Shown: positions 1 through 8,974 of the stretch, piece by piece
Numbering within the stretch: position 1 is the stretch's first letter
Layout: every line of letters starts with the position of its first letter
Origin: a virus
DNA: 35,461 nt
Virus record (IMG/VR): IMGVR_UViG_3300032315_001112
Span: 1 to 35,461 of that record
Strand: one strand, 5' to 3'
The notes under the pieces: generated by a model
Told to the model about the DNA's origin: nothing
What the model saw: the letters and a program-made list of their open reading frames with translations, nothing else
Database searches by the model: none
Translations under genes and position numbers: made by a program

Positions 1-3000
1 GACATGCACCACATCGGGGAGGCGGCGGCCGGCGGCGCGGTCATGGGCGTGCCCATCGCCGGCATGCACGCGCTGGGCGGCGCCCGGGGCCAGATCGACG
101 CAGCAGCCGGCGCCGTGGGCGACGCGACCAAGAGCGCGGCGCAGTTCGTGGGTGACAAGGCCAAGGGTGTCGCCAAGGTGACGGGCGACGCCGCCACCAA
201 GGCCGGCGATGCGGCTGGAAGCGCCGCAGACGCCGCCGGCAAGAAGGTGGCGGGCATGGAGCTGCCCGACAGCCTGGAGGCGCTGTACGACGCCGGCAAG
301 ACCCGCACCAAGGACGTGCTGGACAAGATCGCCAAGAGCGACGACGTGATCGGCGACATCACGAAGTTCGCCGGCCTGCAAGGCGAGAAGCTGAAGCAGG
401 CGCTGGCCGGCGACGATGGCGAGCGGCTTCAGGCAGTGCGCGACTACGCGAAGGAGCTGGGCGACCAGCACCCGGCGGTGCGCGACTGGATGCAGGACGC
501 GGGCAACCGCACCAAGCAGGCTGCGGTGGCCGCTGCCAAGCAGGCCGAGGACGCCTACAGGACCGTGCAGGACCGCATCAACCGCTTCGGTGATGCGGTC
601 GACGAGCGTCTGAACGAGCGCAAGTTCAAGCGCGCCGACGGCGACAAGTACGAGGGCGGCACGGTGGTGGACGCCGACGGCACCGTGCTGGACGACGGCG
701 TCGTCAACACGACCGCCCGCGCAGAGGTGCCGCCCAGCCGGCGCATCAAGCGCTCCGAGGACGAGAGCGGCATCCGCGAGGCGCTGCAAGCCAAGCTGGT
801 GCCCGAGCTGCTGAAGATCGACCCGAACCTCGCCCGAGCCGTCAAAGACAAGAAGACCGCCAGCAAGCTGCACCGCGGGCTGAGCGGCCTGATCGAAGAG
901 CTGGCCAGCGGCCGGCAGCCGTCCGAGAAAGCCATGGCCCGGCTGATCGACCTGGCCGGCCCGGCGGCTGACCGCCTGCTGGAGGTGGCGCACTCCGTCG
1001 TGAGCGACAGCGCCGACAAGGCCAAGACCGCGACGTTCTTCAAGGGGCTGAACGAGTTCACCAAGATCCGCGACAGTGCCGACACGCTGGCCCAAGCTCA
1101 GCACAAGCTGCTGCGCCCCGAGCTTCAGCGCAGCACCAGCAACCACGACTTGCGGGAAGAGGCCCGGCTGCTGATGAAGTGGCTGGATGACAAGCGACCG
1201 ACTGAAGACCACTACCAGGAACAGGACGACGGTTCGCGCAAGCTAATGCAGCCGGCTGACCCCGAAGCGGTGCGGCTGAAGTACCGCATGGAGAAGTACC
1301 TGGAGACCCGCTACGGCGAGAACTCCAAGAAGCTGCTGACAGCGCTGGAGAAGGCGCGGCCGAAGGAAGAGAACCAGATCGAGCGCGCCCGCGTCAAGTA
1401 CGACGAGGACGGCCAGCCCATCGACAGCGGCGTGGACGACGGCTTCAGCGAGAGCGGGTCGCCGGGCAGGCGCATGCAGTTCTTCGGCGGCGGGCGCAAG
1501 GGCATGGACCTGATGCCCCACCCCGAGGACGACCCGGGTAAGGGCGGCTACCCGGGCATTGCCTCGCAGAAGCTGAACAAAGTGAAGGCGCTGCACCCCG
1601 ACTCGACTCCGCGCTTCATCACCGCGACCGAGATGGGCCTGGACCACCCGTGGGTCAAGGAGAAGTACAAGACCCTGGTGAAGATGGGCGAAGAATCGGG
1701 CGTGGACGGTGAGCGGTTTGCACGCGAGCAGCTCGACCGCTACGGCGTGATCGCCACCGAGCGGGCGCTTCAGGACACACAGCTCAGCTTCGATGAGCTG
1801 GACGCCATGAAGTTGGACCGCAAGCGCTACGCGGACAGCAAGTCGCGCATCGACACCGGAGACGACGGTCCGGTGCTGGACGCGGTCAAGGTCGTCAAGT
1901 CCATGGCCGAGCGTTTCGAGGGCGAGTACAGCGCCGGGGACGACGCGAGCCGTGTGGCCCGTTTGGGCCGCATGTTCGTCGAGGGCATCGCCGCCGTGCA
2001 GGACCACCTGGGCAAGGCGTTCGACATCCCCGACAGCACGGTGCTGGGGCGGCTGGACAAGCGCGAAGTGACGTGGGGCCAGGTCAAGAAGCTGGACACG
2101 CGCACGACCAAGGACAAGGTCGACGACAGCGTGTCCAAGCAGCTCGTGGCGCTGCGCAAGCAGTTCAAGGCCACCGAGGACAAGGCCCTGCGTGCCGAGA
2201 TTGCCAAGGAAGCCGCCGAGATTGACGCGCCGCGACAGGCTGCCAAGAACCGTGAGCTGGGTCGCGAGGACAGCCGCATGCAGCAGGACGACGCCCTGGA
2301 CTTCGAGGGCGACGTGGAGCGCGGCATCAACATGGACAAGCGCTCGCTGCGCGAGCAGGTCCGCGGTGTGCAGAAGCAGATCGAAGAGGTCGGCAAGCTG
2401 CTCGACGGCGAGGCGCAGTTCGGCCTGGGCGGCGAAGAAGTCAAGCTGCGCCAGCAGCTCGCCCGGTTGAACCAGCAGCTCGACGGCCTGCGCGCCCGTC
2501 AGGAGCGGGCTACGCCGGGCGAGAGCCTGGGCAGCGGCCAGCGCGAAATTGACCCGTTCGGCCAAATCCATCAGGCTGCGGGCTACGACGCACGCAAGGA
2601 GCCGGCGCCCATCAACCGCGACCGCACCGAACAGGCGCCGTCGCTGCTGGGGCCGCGGCGCGAGAAGCCAGCCGCCGAGAAGCCAGCGCCGCCCGACGAC
2701 GGCCCGCCGCTGAGCGCCTACGACGACGCGCCTTATCGCGACGGCAGCGCTGAACAGGTCAGCCAGGACACGGTGGACCGCGTCGCCGAACAGCGTCAAG
2801 CGTGGATCGCCGACGCGCTGAAGGAGGACGTCGCCACGTTCAAGGCGCGGGCAACCAAGCTCGACGCTGAGCGGCTGGGCCGGCTGGTCGAGTCCATGGA
2901 AACGATGGACCGCCCAGCGGGCATCCCCCCGGGACGCTGGCGAACTGCGCTCGACCACGCCCGCACGCAGCTTGAGCAAGGAGACCCCACCGGCCCAAAA

Positions 3001-6000
3001 GCCGTGGCCGCCAAGAAGGCGGCCTTCCTGGAGCGGGCACGTTCTGGCGATGAGACCCTGATCAAGGAGATTGCGCAGCACACCGACGCGGTGGGCTTGC
3101 AGAACGCTGTCATCCATCTGGCGCGCAGTGGCGACGTGACTGAGCCGAACACGGCCCGCACCATCGACGCCCTGAACGCTCGCATCGGCGAGCTGGTCAA
3201 GAGCGAGCCGCAGCAGGCGTACGACATGCTGCGCACTGACCGCAGCGGCGGCAAGAAATACAGCCTGGAGCAGATGAAGCGCAAGCCCATCACCCAGGAC
3301 AAGGAAGCCCTGGACCTGATGGCCAAGATGGGCTGGCAGTTCGACGAACTCAGCCTGGAGCGCTTCAGCACGCGCTCGCGTGAGACTGCGTGGCGCGCCA
3401 TGCTGAATGAAGCGCTGACCATCAAGGACGTGCGTGATGCGTCGCGCCTCAATGACGGCACCTGGGGCGGCAAAGGCAAAGCGCTCAGCCACTTGAACGG
3501 CATCCTGGCCGACCGCTACGGCAGCGTGACCGAGGAACTCGGCCGGCGCATGAAGGACATGCCGACGGAAATGGATCTGGCCGCTGCGCACTTCGGCCCG
3601 ATGGAGGACACGCGCTCAGCCGGCGAGAAGGCCCGCGACCGGATGGCAGACCGCACGCGCACGTTGCAGATCGCTTCACGCACGGACGAGGCTCTGGAGG
3701 GCATGGCGCACAGCCGCGCAGAAGGTGAACTCTGGCAAGACCAAGCCGAAGCCGACATGGAAGGCGTGGCCTACGACGAGGCAAACGCCGAACGAGACCG
3801 CGCCCGCCACTTCGCCCGCGAGCTGAAAAAGCTGCAAGCCGAGCGCGAGCGAGCACGGAAAGAAGCGCCGGGTTGGGAGCAGCACGCTTCCAGTTACGAC
3901 GAAGGAGAAGACTACAGCTTCAGCATGGAGCAAGTCACCCCCGGCGCCACCGGCCCGGTCAACCGCAAGGAGGTCTACGACCACATCCACAAGACGCTGG
4001 GCAACTCCGTGCGCGTGGCCTGGGCAAACCTGCTGCACGCTGGCGAGTTCGAGCGCGTAAACCTGCCGCGTGGTGGCGTGGAGGACGTGATCCGGCTGAG
4101 CATCCACTCGATGAACCCGCTGTCCACGGCGTACCACGAGAGCCTGCACGCGTTCATGCAGAAGCTGAGCGACATGAAGCAGGGTCAGGTCATGGACGTG
4201 CTGCTGAAGGCCGGCGAGAGCGCGCACGTGCTCGACCAGCTCCGCACCTGGATGAAGGACCGCGGCATGGGCGACGCTGCGCTGGCGCAGCTCCGCGACC
4301 CGGAAGAGCGCGCTGCCTACATGTACCAAGCGTGGGCTGAGGGCAAGCTGAAGATCACCGGCCAGCCCAAGACCGTGCTGGGCAAGATCGCCGACTTCAT
4401 CCGCTCCGTGCTGGGCACGTGGTCCAACGACGAGCGCGCCCTGCACATCCTCGATTACTTCCACAGCGGCGAGTTCGCCAGGAACATGGGCGACCGCGAC
4501 AAGGTGCGGGCGGACCTGATGGACGTCCACCGCAACAAGGCCATCGAGACGGCGCGCAAGATGACGCAGCCGATCCTCAACCTGGGCGAGAACCTCGCGG
4601 TGGCTGGCCACCAGCGGCTGCGCGACACGGGCATCCCGGCGCTGCGCGAGCTGGCCGACGCCATGAAGCTGCACACCGTGGCCGAGGGCGACGACCCGGG
4701 CTTCCTGCCGGCGGCGCGCACCGAGCGCACGCGAGTGATGAACCGGCTGGCGGCGGACCTGAAGGGCTTCAGCCCCGAGTCGATCCAGGCGGCGCTGGAG
4801 AGCTTGCAGCGCAAGAGCAATGCGCCCATCGCGGCCATGGCCGCCGGCGCCGACCGGGGCAACGCGCACACGGCCAAGATCGTCGTGCGCAAGCTGCTGG
4901 ACAACATGTACGACTACATGACCGACGCGGGCGTGAAGGTCAACGACATGGGCGTGGGCAAGGACTACTTCCCCCGCGTCTACGACACCAGCTACATCAG
5001 CAGCCACCAGCAGGAGTTCAAGAACGTCCTGGCCCGCCACGGCGTGAAGAACACCGACAAGGTGCTGGCCAAGATCATGGTGACTGAGGGCGCCGAGTTC
5101 AACGCTGAGGTGGACAAGCCCGGCATGCAGCACCTGAAGCCGCGTGACCTCGCGCACATCCCCGAAGCCGAGCTGGCTCCGTTCATGCGCAAGAACCTGA
5201 ACGAGATCCTCAACGGCTACGTGACCCAGGCCACGCGCCGGGCGGAGTGGGCGCGGCGGTTCGGCGACAAGGGTGAGGTCATCACGAAGCTGCTGGAGCA
5301 GGCCAAGCAGGAGGGCGCCACGCCTGAAGACCTGGACAGCGCGCAGAAGTTCGTGCGTGCTGTGGACGGTACGCTGGGCGACACGATCAACCCGGAAGCC
5401 CGCCGGCTGTTCGGCAACCTGATCGTCTACCAGAACGTGCGGCTGCTGCCGCTGATGATCTTCAGCTCGCTAGTGGACCCGATGGGCATCGCGGTCCGCG
5501 GCGGTACTACGGGCGAGGCGTTCAACGCGTTCAAGCGAGGCATCAGCGAAATCCCGAAGAACTTCAAGAAGAACCCGACGGACGACGCGGCCACGAAATT
5601 CGCCGCCAGCATCGGCACCATCGACGATGCGTCGCTGGTGCACACGCTGGGCGCGCTGTACTCGCAGGGCATGGTGGGCGACACGGGCCGGAAGATCAAC
5701 GACACGCTGTTCCGCTACAACCTCGCCGAGCAGTTCAACACCAGCATGCGGGTGAGCGCCACCGAGGCGGCGATGGGCTTCCTGGCACGGCACGCTGACG
5801 GCACGGCCAGCCGCCACAGCGCACGCTGGCTCAACGAGCTGGGCCTGAACCCGGGCGACATCCAGCTCGACGCCAGCGGCCGGCCCAAGGTGTTCCAGCA
5901 CGAAGGGCTGACGCTGGAACAGAGCGCCAAGATGAAGGCGGCGATCAACCGCTGGGTGGACGGCGCGGTGCTGCGGCCCGATGCGGCCGACAAGCCGATC

Positions 6001-6489
6001 TGGATGAGCGACCCGCACTTCTCGCTGATCGCGCACCTGAAGCAGTTCACCTACAGCTTCCACGAGACCATCCTCAAGCGCGTGGCGCACGAGTACCAGA
6101 ACGGCAACTACACGCCGGCCATGGCCCTGGCCAGCTACGTGCCGATGATGATCGCGGCGGACATGGCCAAGGGGATGATCCAGGGCGGCGGCTCGCAGCC
6201 GAGCTGGAAGGACGACTGGGGCATGGGCGACTACATCGCCTCCGGCATCGAACGTGCCGGGCTGCTGGGTGTCGGCCAATTCGGTGTGGACATGCTGCGC
6301 GACGCAGCGCGTGGCGGCACGGGCGTTGGCGCCCTGGTCGGGCCGACCATCGAACAGCTTGCCGACGCTGCACGGGTGATGGGTGGACGCGAGGCGTTCG
6401 GCTCGTTCGCCCTGAAGAGCATGCCCGCGAATGCGCTCTATGCCGGCGCACTGGGCGGCGAAGGGACTGACCCCAAGTTTGTCGACTGA
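1..6489 (+). CDS. Giant virion-associated (polyvalent/ejection-type) protein, 5' partial
   Basis: The frame is open from base 1, so the gene almost certainly begins upstream; at least 2,161 residues are visible. Numbering from the ATG at 4, the N-terminal ~80 residues are Ala/Lys/Asp-rich repeats predicted as amphipathic helix. Charged helical, coiled-coil-like segments follow (about 700-900 and 1250-1300). An HESLH (HExxH zincin) motif lies near residues 1378-1382. A hydrophobic stretch lies near 1805-1840 (around VRLLPLMIFSSLVDPMGI), and the C-terminal 200 residues carry glycine-rich hydrophobic segments. Size, composition and position next to the lysis genes match the very large internal virion or DNA-ejection proteins of podovirus-like phages. 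Peptidase activity is suggested only by the HExxH motif. Long minus-strand open frames opposite this gene are GC-codon shadows. The sequence does not name the exact family. Confidence 0.8.
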   Translation, partial: DMHHIGEAAAGGAVMGVPIAGMHALGGARGQIDAAAGAVGDATKSAAQFVGDKAKGVAKVTGDAATKAGDAAGSAADAAGKKVAGMELPDSLEALYDAGKTRTKDVLDKIAKSDDVIGDITKFAGLQGEKLKQALAGDDGERLQAVRDYAKELGDQHPAVRDWMQDAGNRTKQAAVAAAKQAEDAYRTVQDRINRFGDAVDERLNERKFKRADGDKYEGGTVVDADGTVLDDGVVNTTARAEVPPSRRIKRSEDESGIREALQAKLVPELLKIDPNLARAVKDKKTASKLHRGLSGLIEELASGRQPSEKAMARLIDLAGPAADRLLEVAHSVVSDSADKAKTATFFKGLNEFTKIRDSADTLAQAQHKLLRPELQRSTSNHDLREEARLLMKWLDDKRPTEDHYQEQDDGSRKLMQPADPEAVRLKYRMEKYLETRYGENSKKLLTALEKARPKEENQIERARVKYDEDGQPIDSGVDDGFSESGSPGRRMQFFGGGRKGMDLMPHPEDDPGKGGYPGIASQKLNKVKALHPDSTPRFITATEMGLDHPWVKEKYKTLVKMGEESGVDGERFAREQLDRYGVIATERALQDTQLSFDELDAMKLDRKRYADSKSRIDTGDDGPVLDAVKVVKSMAERFEGEYSAGDDASRVARLGRMFVEGIAAVQDHLGKAFDIPDSTVLGRLDKREVTWGQVKKLDTRTTKDKVDDSVSKQLVALRKQFKATEDKALRAEIAKEAAEIDAPRQAAKNRELGREDSRMQQDDALDFEGDVERGINMDKRSLREQVRGVQKQIEEVGKLLDGEAQFGLGGEEVKLRQQLARLNQQLDGLRARQERATPGESLGSGQREIDPFGQIHQAAGYDARKEPAPINRDRTEQAPSLLGPRREKPAAEKPAPPDDGPPLSAYDDAPYRDGSAEQVSQDTVDRVAEQRQAWIADALKEDVATFKARATKLDAERLGRLVESMETMDRPAGIPPGRWRTALDHARTQLEQGDPTGPKAVAAKKAAFLERARSGDETLIKEIAQHTDAVGLQNAVIHLARSGDVTEPNTARTIDALNARIGELVKSEPQQAYDMLRTDRSGGKKYSLEQMKRKPITQDKEALDLMAKMGWQFDELSLERFSTRSRETAWRAMLNEALTIKDVRDASRLNDGTWGGKGKALSHLNGILADRYGSVTEELGRRMKDMPTEMDLAAAHFGPMEDTRSAGEKARDRMADRTRTLQIASRTDEALEGMAHSRAEGELWQDQAEADMEGVAYDEANAERDRARHFARELKKLQAERERARKEAPGWEQHASSYDEGEDYSFSMEQVTPGATGPVNRKEVYDHIHKTLGNSVRVAWANLLHAGEFERVNLPRGGVEDVIRLSIHSMNPLSTAYHESLHAFMQKLSDMKQGQVMDVLLKAGESAHVLDQLRTWMKDRGMGDAALAQLRDPEERAAYMYQAWAEGKLKITGQPKTVLGKIADFIRSVLGTWSNDERALHILDYFHSGEFARNMGDRDKVRADLMDVHRNKAIETARKMTQPILNLGENLAVAGHQRLRDTGIPALRELADAMKLHTVAEGDDPGFLPAARTERTRVMNRLAADLKGFSPESIQAALESLQRKSNAPIAAMAAGADRGNAHTAKIVVRKLLDNMYDYMTDAGVKVNDMGVGKDYFPRVYDTSYISSHQQEFKNVLARHGVKNTDKVLAKIMVTEGAEFNAEVDKPGMQHLKPRDLAHIPEAELAPFMRKNLNEILNGYVTQATRRAEWARRFGDKGEVITKLLEQAKQEGATPEDLDSAQKFVRAVDGTLGDTINPEARRLFGNLIVYQNVRLLPLMIFSSLVDPMGIAVRGGTTGEAFNAFKRGISEIPKNFKKNPTDDAATKFAASIGTIDDASLVHTLGALYSQGMVGDTGRKINDTLFRYNLAEQFNTSMRVSATEAAMGFLARHADGTASRHSARWLNELGLNPGDIQLDASGRPKVFQHEGLTLEQSAKMKAAINRWVDGAVLRPDAADKPIWMSDPHFSLIAHLKQFTYSFHETILKRVAHEYQNGNYTPAMALASYVPMMIAADMAKGMIQGGGSQPSWKDDWGMGDYIASGIERAGLLGVGQFGVDMLRDAARGGTGVGALVGPTIEQLADAARVMGGREAFGSFALKSMPANALYAGALGGEGTDPKFVD

Positions 6490-6505
6490 AGCAGCGAGGT
6501 AAAAC

Positions 6506-6964
6506 ATGACGCCGCATTTCAACTTGGCCGAGTTCACGCGCAGCGACGTGGCTACGCGCAGGGGCATCGACAACAGTCTGCCTGCCGAGCTGGTGCCGGC
6601 TGCCCGGCAGACCCTGGAGATGCTGGAGCGCATCCGGCGACGGCTGTCGGATCTGGCACAACGCGACGTGCCAATCATCGTGAGCAGTGGCTACCGCTGC
6701 CCGGCGCTGAACACCGTGATCGGGAGCAGCAGCACCAGCGACCACATCAAGGCATGCGCGGCGGACTGGTCGGCGCCATCGTTTGGCAAGCCAGTGGATG
6801 TCTGCCGGGCGCTGGCGCCAATGGTCGGCATCCTGGGCATCGGGCAGTTGATCCACGAGTTTGGCCAGTGGGTGCATACCAGCACCCTCGTACCGCAGCG
6901 TGTGTCCAACCGCATCATCACCATCAGCAAAGCCGGCGTAGTAACTGGCATCGTGGAGGTTTAA
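6506..6964 (+). CDS. Endolysin, M15-family peptidase
   Basis: The 152-aa product matches zinc D-Ala-D-Ala carboxypeptidase/endopeptidase (M15) endolysins, which cut peptide cross-links of peptidoglycan. Visible signatures are SSGYRCPALN (60-69), SDHIKACAAD (78-87) with zinc ligands H80 and D87, and IHEFGQWVHTS (116-126) supplying the catalytic E118 and third ligand H124. There is no signal peptide or membrane segment, so export would depend on the holin encoded directly downstream. The ATG at 6506 has GAGGT five bases upstream. It follows the giant virion gene after 16 bases, so both are probably on one late transcript. Length is typical for single-domain phage M15 enzymes, with no cell-wall-binding domain. 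Confidence 0.9.
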   Translation: MTPHFNLAEFTRSDVATRRGIDNSLPAELVPAARQTLEMLERIRRRLSDLAQRDVPIIVSSGYRCPALNTVIGSSSTSDHIKACAADWSAPSFGKPVDVCRALAPMVGILGIGQLIHEFGQWVHTSTLVPQRVSNRIITISKAGVVTGIVEV

Positions 6965-7354
6965 GTGGCAGACCCTATCAGCGCAGCGCTCACCATCGGC
7001 GGCCAGCTCATTGACAGGCTCTGGCCGGACCCGGAGAAAAAGGCTCAGGCCCAGATCGCGCTACTGGAGCTTGCCCAGCGCGGCGAGCTTGCTGAACTGA
7101 CCTCGCGTGCTCAGATCGTGCAGGCTGAGGCGGCGAGTGACCACTGGCTGGCCGCGAACTGGCGACCGTTGCTGATGCTGACGTTCGGCGCCTTGATCGT
7201 TGCGCGGTGGTTTGGCTGGGCTGCGCCGAACTTGTCTGAGGCCGAATACTTGAAGCTGTGGAGCATCGTGGAGTTCGGCATCGGCGGGTACGTTGTCGGC
7301 CGCAGCGCCGAGAAAATTGTGCCCGCTGTCGCCGCGGCGATTAAGTCTAGGTGA
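6965..7354 (+). CDS. Holin (Holin_3TM / GTA-holin-like)
   Basis: The 129-aa protein resembles the 3-TM holin family found beside M15 or muramidase endolysins and in gene transfer agents. The N-terminal ~60 residues are an Ala/Glu/Gln-rich helix (PDPEKKAQAQIALLELAQ). They are followed by WRPLLMLTFGALIVARWFG (about 69-88) and a second hydrophobic segment around IVEFGIGGYVVGRSA. The gene uses a GTG start placed directly after the endolysin TAA with no intergenic base. The GGAGGT in the last endolysin codons serves as ribosome-binding site, so the two are translationally coupled. Role: timed permeabilisation of the inner membrane. No spanin gene is recognisable downstream on this strand. Confidence 0.85.
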   Translation: MADPISAALTIGGQLIDRLWPDPEKKAQAQIALLELAQRGELAELTSRAQIVQAEAASDHWLAANWRPLLMLTFGALIVARWFGWAAPNLSEAEYLKLWSIVEFGIGGYVVGRSAEKIVPAVAAAIKSR

Positions 7355-7382
7355 CGACGTCGGCCGTAGTCCCTAAGTTCGT

Positions 7383-7490
7383 AGGTAAAACGGCGCTCCG
7401 TTCTCTCTACCTCTATAGGTACTTATACTCTTATACTTATACTTCTCTATCTTCTAGAAAAATAAGAATAGATAGGTAGAGAGGGTATAA
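7383..7490. terminator. AT-rich inverted-repeat island between convergent gene blocks
   Basis: The last plus-strand gene ends at 7354 and the minus-strand block starts to the right, so transcription converges here. CTCTCTACCT (7403-7412) is matched perfectly by AGGTAGAGAG (7474-7483), and the stem continues with CTAT/ATAG after a 2-nt bulge. A smaller stem, AACGG-CGCT-CCGTT, lies at 7389-7402. The sequence between is about two-thirds A+T, including three TTATAC copies (7423, 7431, 7437) that can also pair with GTATAA at 7485. A bidirectional terminator is the simplest reading, but no canonical GC-stem plus U-tract is present, so this is inference. Confidence 0.45.
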
Positions 7491-7667
7491 ATGGAAAAGG
7501 TTTTCGGGCTCAAAAGTCAAAGCCATAAGCGCACGCTCACGTGACGTGATGGGCACCCGGCGACCGACCTGACGCGGCCGGACCTTGAAAGCGGCGAGAA
7601 ACGTAGTTGTGACGAGCCGGCAGACTTCGGGGCTATTCGCTGCGACGAAGATTCTTCCCGGTCGCAC
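7437..7667 (-). CDS. Possible small hypothetical protein (doubtful)
   Basis: This is a 76-codon frame with a GTG start at 7667 preceded by GAGGG at five bases, lying 23 nt downstream of the membrane-protein gene that ends at 7691. The product is basic with a hydrophobic tail (PLYLSILIFLED) and resembles nothing I recognise. Its last third runs through the AT-rich inverted repeat, which argues against it because a convergent terminator would overlap the coding region. If it is not coding, 7355-7690 holds only the inverted-repeat island and unremarkable GC-rich sequence. Confidence 0.25.
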   Translation of the reverse strand: MRPGRIFVAANSPEVCRLVTTTFLAAFKVRPRQVGRRVPITSRERALMALTFEPENLFHLYPLYLSILIFLEDREV

Positions 7668-7690
7668 GACGGCCCTCGGTCTGACTCCCG

Positions 7691-7921
7691 TCAGTCCTGG
7701 GCCTTCTTGAAGCCTTGCCTGAAGCCCGCGGCGAATCGACGCGCCGCCCCGTCAACCTTGCCTGCAACGACTCCGGTGGTCGATGCGACGTTGTCGATGG
7801 AGACGCCCGTGATGCGCCGCCACAGCGAGCGCAGTGCGCGAACGATCAGCCCCAGGCAGTAGACAAAGAGCAGAAAGATGACGCCCTTGAAGGCGGCGTC
7901 CATGATGGCGTAGGTGTCCAT
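7691..7921 (-). CDS. Small single-TM protein with cationic C-terminus
   Basis: A 76-aa product from the ATG at 7921. One transmembrane helix (about residues 12-28, FKGVIFLLFVYCLGLIVRAL) is followed by a basic region (RSLWRRI, then ARRFAAGFRQGFKKAQD). No family is recognised. A GTG seven codons upstream (7942) would extend the frame but has no ribosome-binding site. The ATG has GGAG six bases upstream, so I chose it. That GGAG lies inside a stable hairpin (7923-7942). The gene is the last well-supported one of the minus-strand block, separated from its upstream neighbour (stop at 7952) mainly by the hairpin. A lysis accessory or membrane-exclusion function is possible but unsupported. Confidence 0.65.
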   Translation of the reverse strand: MDTYAIMDAAFKGVIFLLFVYCLGLIVRALRSLWRRITGVSIDNVASTTGVVAGKVDGAARRFAAGFRQGFKKAQD

Positions 7922-7922
7922 G

Positions 7923-7942
7923 GTGCGCTCCGAAGAGCGCAC
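7923..7942 (-). promoter_or_regulatory. cUUCGg hairpin occluding a ribosome-binding site
   Basis: In the minus-strand RNA, GUGCGCUC-UUCG-GAGCGCAC forms an 8-bp perfect stem closed by a cUUCGg tetraloop, an unusually stable fold. The 3' arm contains the GGAG that would serve the ATG at 7921. The hairpin lies 9 nt after the stop codon of the preceding gene (7952). It could repress translation until opened by ribosomes, or protect the 3' end of the upstream message. Confidence 0.7.
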
Positions 7943-7951
7943 AGTGTAGAA

Positions 7952-8602
7952 CTACCAGCGCCGTCCGTTCACCGTGGCGGTGAACTCACAAGCCTCGATG
8001 TCAGCCGTGATGATGACCGTGTCCCCTTCGACAAGGTCATCCGATCTGGCCAGCTTCTGAGAAAACTCATCGAGCTTGGGAAAGACGTAGTCACCGAGCG
8101 TGAACAGGTCGGTTCTGCACCGCCCGTACCGCCGGTAGGCTGCGCGCACACCGGCGCGCAGCCAGGAGACGCAGACAAGCTGAAGTGTGTTCGGGTAGTA
8201 AGGCTCACCATCGAAGTTCCGCGCATGCGCGTTGAACGCCTTGGGCACAGCCAGCCCGATGACCTTCTCGGCCCAGTCGTAGTCGCGCAGCGGACGGGAC
8301 GGCAGCGGGCGTGGATCTTCGAGCCCGTCCATCCAGTCGTTCATGGCGCCCTCCATCACCTGTGCCAAGTTCTGCTCGGCAGAGATGTAGCGGTTGCGAG
8401 CGCTGTCGATGCGGATCACCAGCATCGCGCCCAGCGCCATCAGCTCGGCCTCGGCCGCGTTGCACTGCGGCACCAGGAAGTGCTCCAGCATGTCGTGCCC
8501 AACGCGCCGGAACGGGTCTGCGCCCTTGATCCAGGTCGGCAGGAAGCCCAGTTCGCCGCTGTCCTCATGCTGAGCGAACTCGAAACGGCGGGCGATGCGC
8601 AT
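7952..8602 (-). CDS. Conserved-looking phage hypothetical protein
   Basis: A 216-aa soluble protein. The ATG at 8602 sits two bases after the TGA of the preceding gene and is chosen over upstream in-frame codons, which would overlap that gene by ~70 bases. Visible features are a helical N-terminal half rich in Ala/Glu (AEAELMALGAMLVIRIDSA), an aromatic, proline-containing middle (GLEDPRPLPSRPLRDYDWAEK), and a beta-like C-terminus (GDTVIITADIEACEFTATVNG). There is no motif that I can assign to an enzyme family and no membrane segment. It lies in a cluster of small accessory genes next to attP. Confidence 0.75.
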   Translation of the reverse strand: MRIARRFEFAQHEDSGELGFLPTWIKGADPFRRVGHDMLEHFLVPQCNAAEAELMALGAMLVIRIDSARNRYISAEQNLAQVMEGAMNDWMDGLEDPRPLPSRPLRDYDWAEKVIGLAVPKAFNAHARNFDGEPYYPNTLQLVCVSWLRAGVRAAYRRYGRCRTDLFTLGDYVFPKLDEFSQKLARSDDLVEGDTVIITADIEACEFTATVNGRRW

Positions 8603-8604
8603 GA

Positions 8605-8895
8605 TCAGCTCGACGCCCAGCCGAAGAACAGCCACTCGTTGTCGCTGACGCGCAGGCAGCCGGCCGGACCCCACTTGTCGTCGATGCGCGAATCGTCGCG
8701 GTCGATGAGCTTCTGCGCGTACTCCGACGGCTTCTCACCGACGGGCAACTGGATGATCGTGAACTCGGTCTTCTCGGCGATGGTGCCGGTGTAGCCGCTG
8801 TGGCCATGATCGTAGACAGCTTGTTCACGCGCAGCCTTGAAGGCGTCCGCCGCGGTCTTGCCCTTGGCGGTCTGGAAGAAGGTCTCGGCACCCAT
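8605..8895 (-). CDS. Small phage hypothetical protein
   Basis: A 96-aa product from ATG 8895 (a codon for Met six residues further upstream has less support). It contains AYDHGHSGYTGTIAEK-type sequence (VYDHGHSGYTGTIAEKTEF) followed by an acidic/basic helix (IDRDDSRIDDKWGPAG) and an aromatic C-terminus. I have an impression of similar short proteins in other phages, but no functional name. It is the first gene downstream of attP on the minus strand; 224 nt of non-coding DNA (8896-9119) separate it from the next gene. Confidence 0.7.
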   Translation of the reverse strand: MGAETFFQTAKGKTAADAFKAAREQAVYDHGHSGYTGTIAEKTEFTIIQLPVGEKPSEYAQKLIDRDDSRIDDKWGPAGCLRVSDNEWLFFGWASS

Positions 8896-8974
8896 GTCGA
8901 ATCTCGAAGTCACACCGGCGCGGCACAGCCAGCGCCAAGTGCTTGGTAGTAAACAACGAACGGACTCGGCGACT

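Noticed and set aside
1243-3591. 782-codon minus-strand open frame opposite the giant virion gene
   Set aside because: Composition is that of a reverse-strand shadow of GC-rich codons (Leu/Ala/Val/His/Arg repeats); no ribosome site, no family, and the plus-strand frame is clearly coding.
3676-5157. 493-codon minus-strand frame
   Set aside because: Same shadow effect, low-complexity His/Val/Leu/Gln content with no motif.
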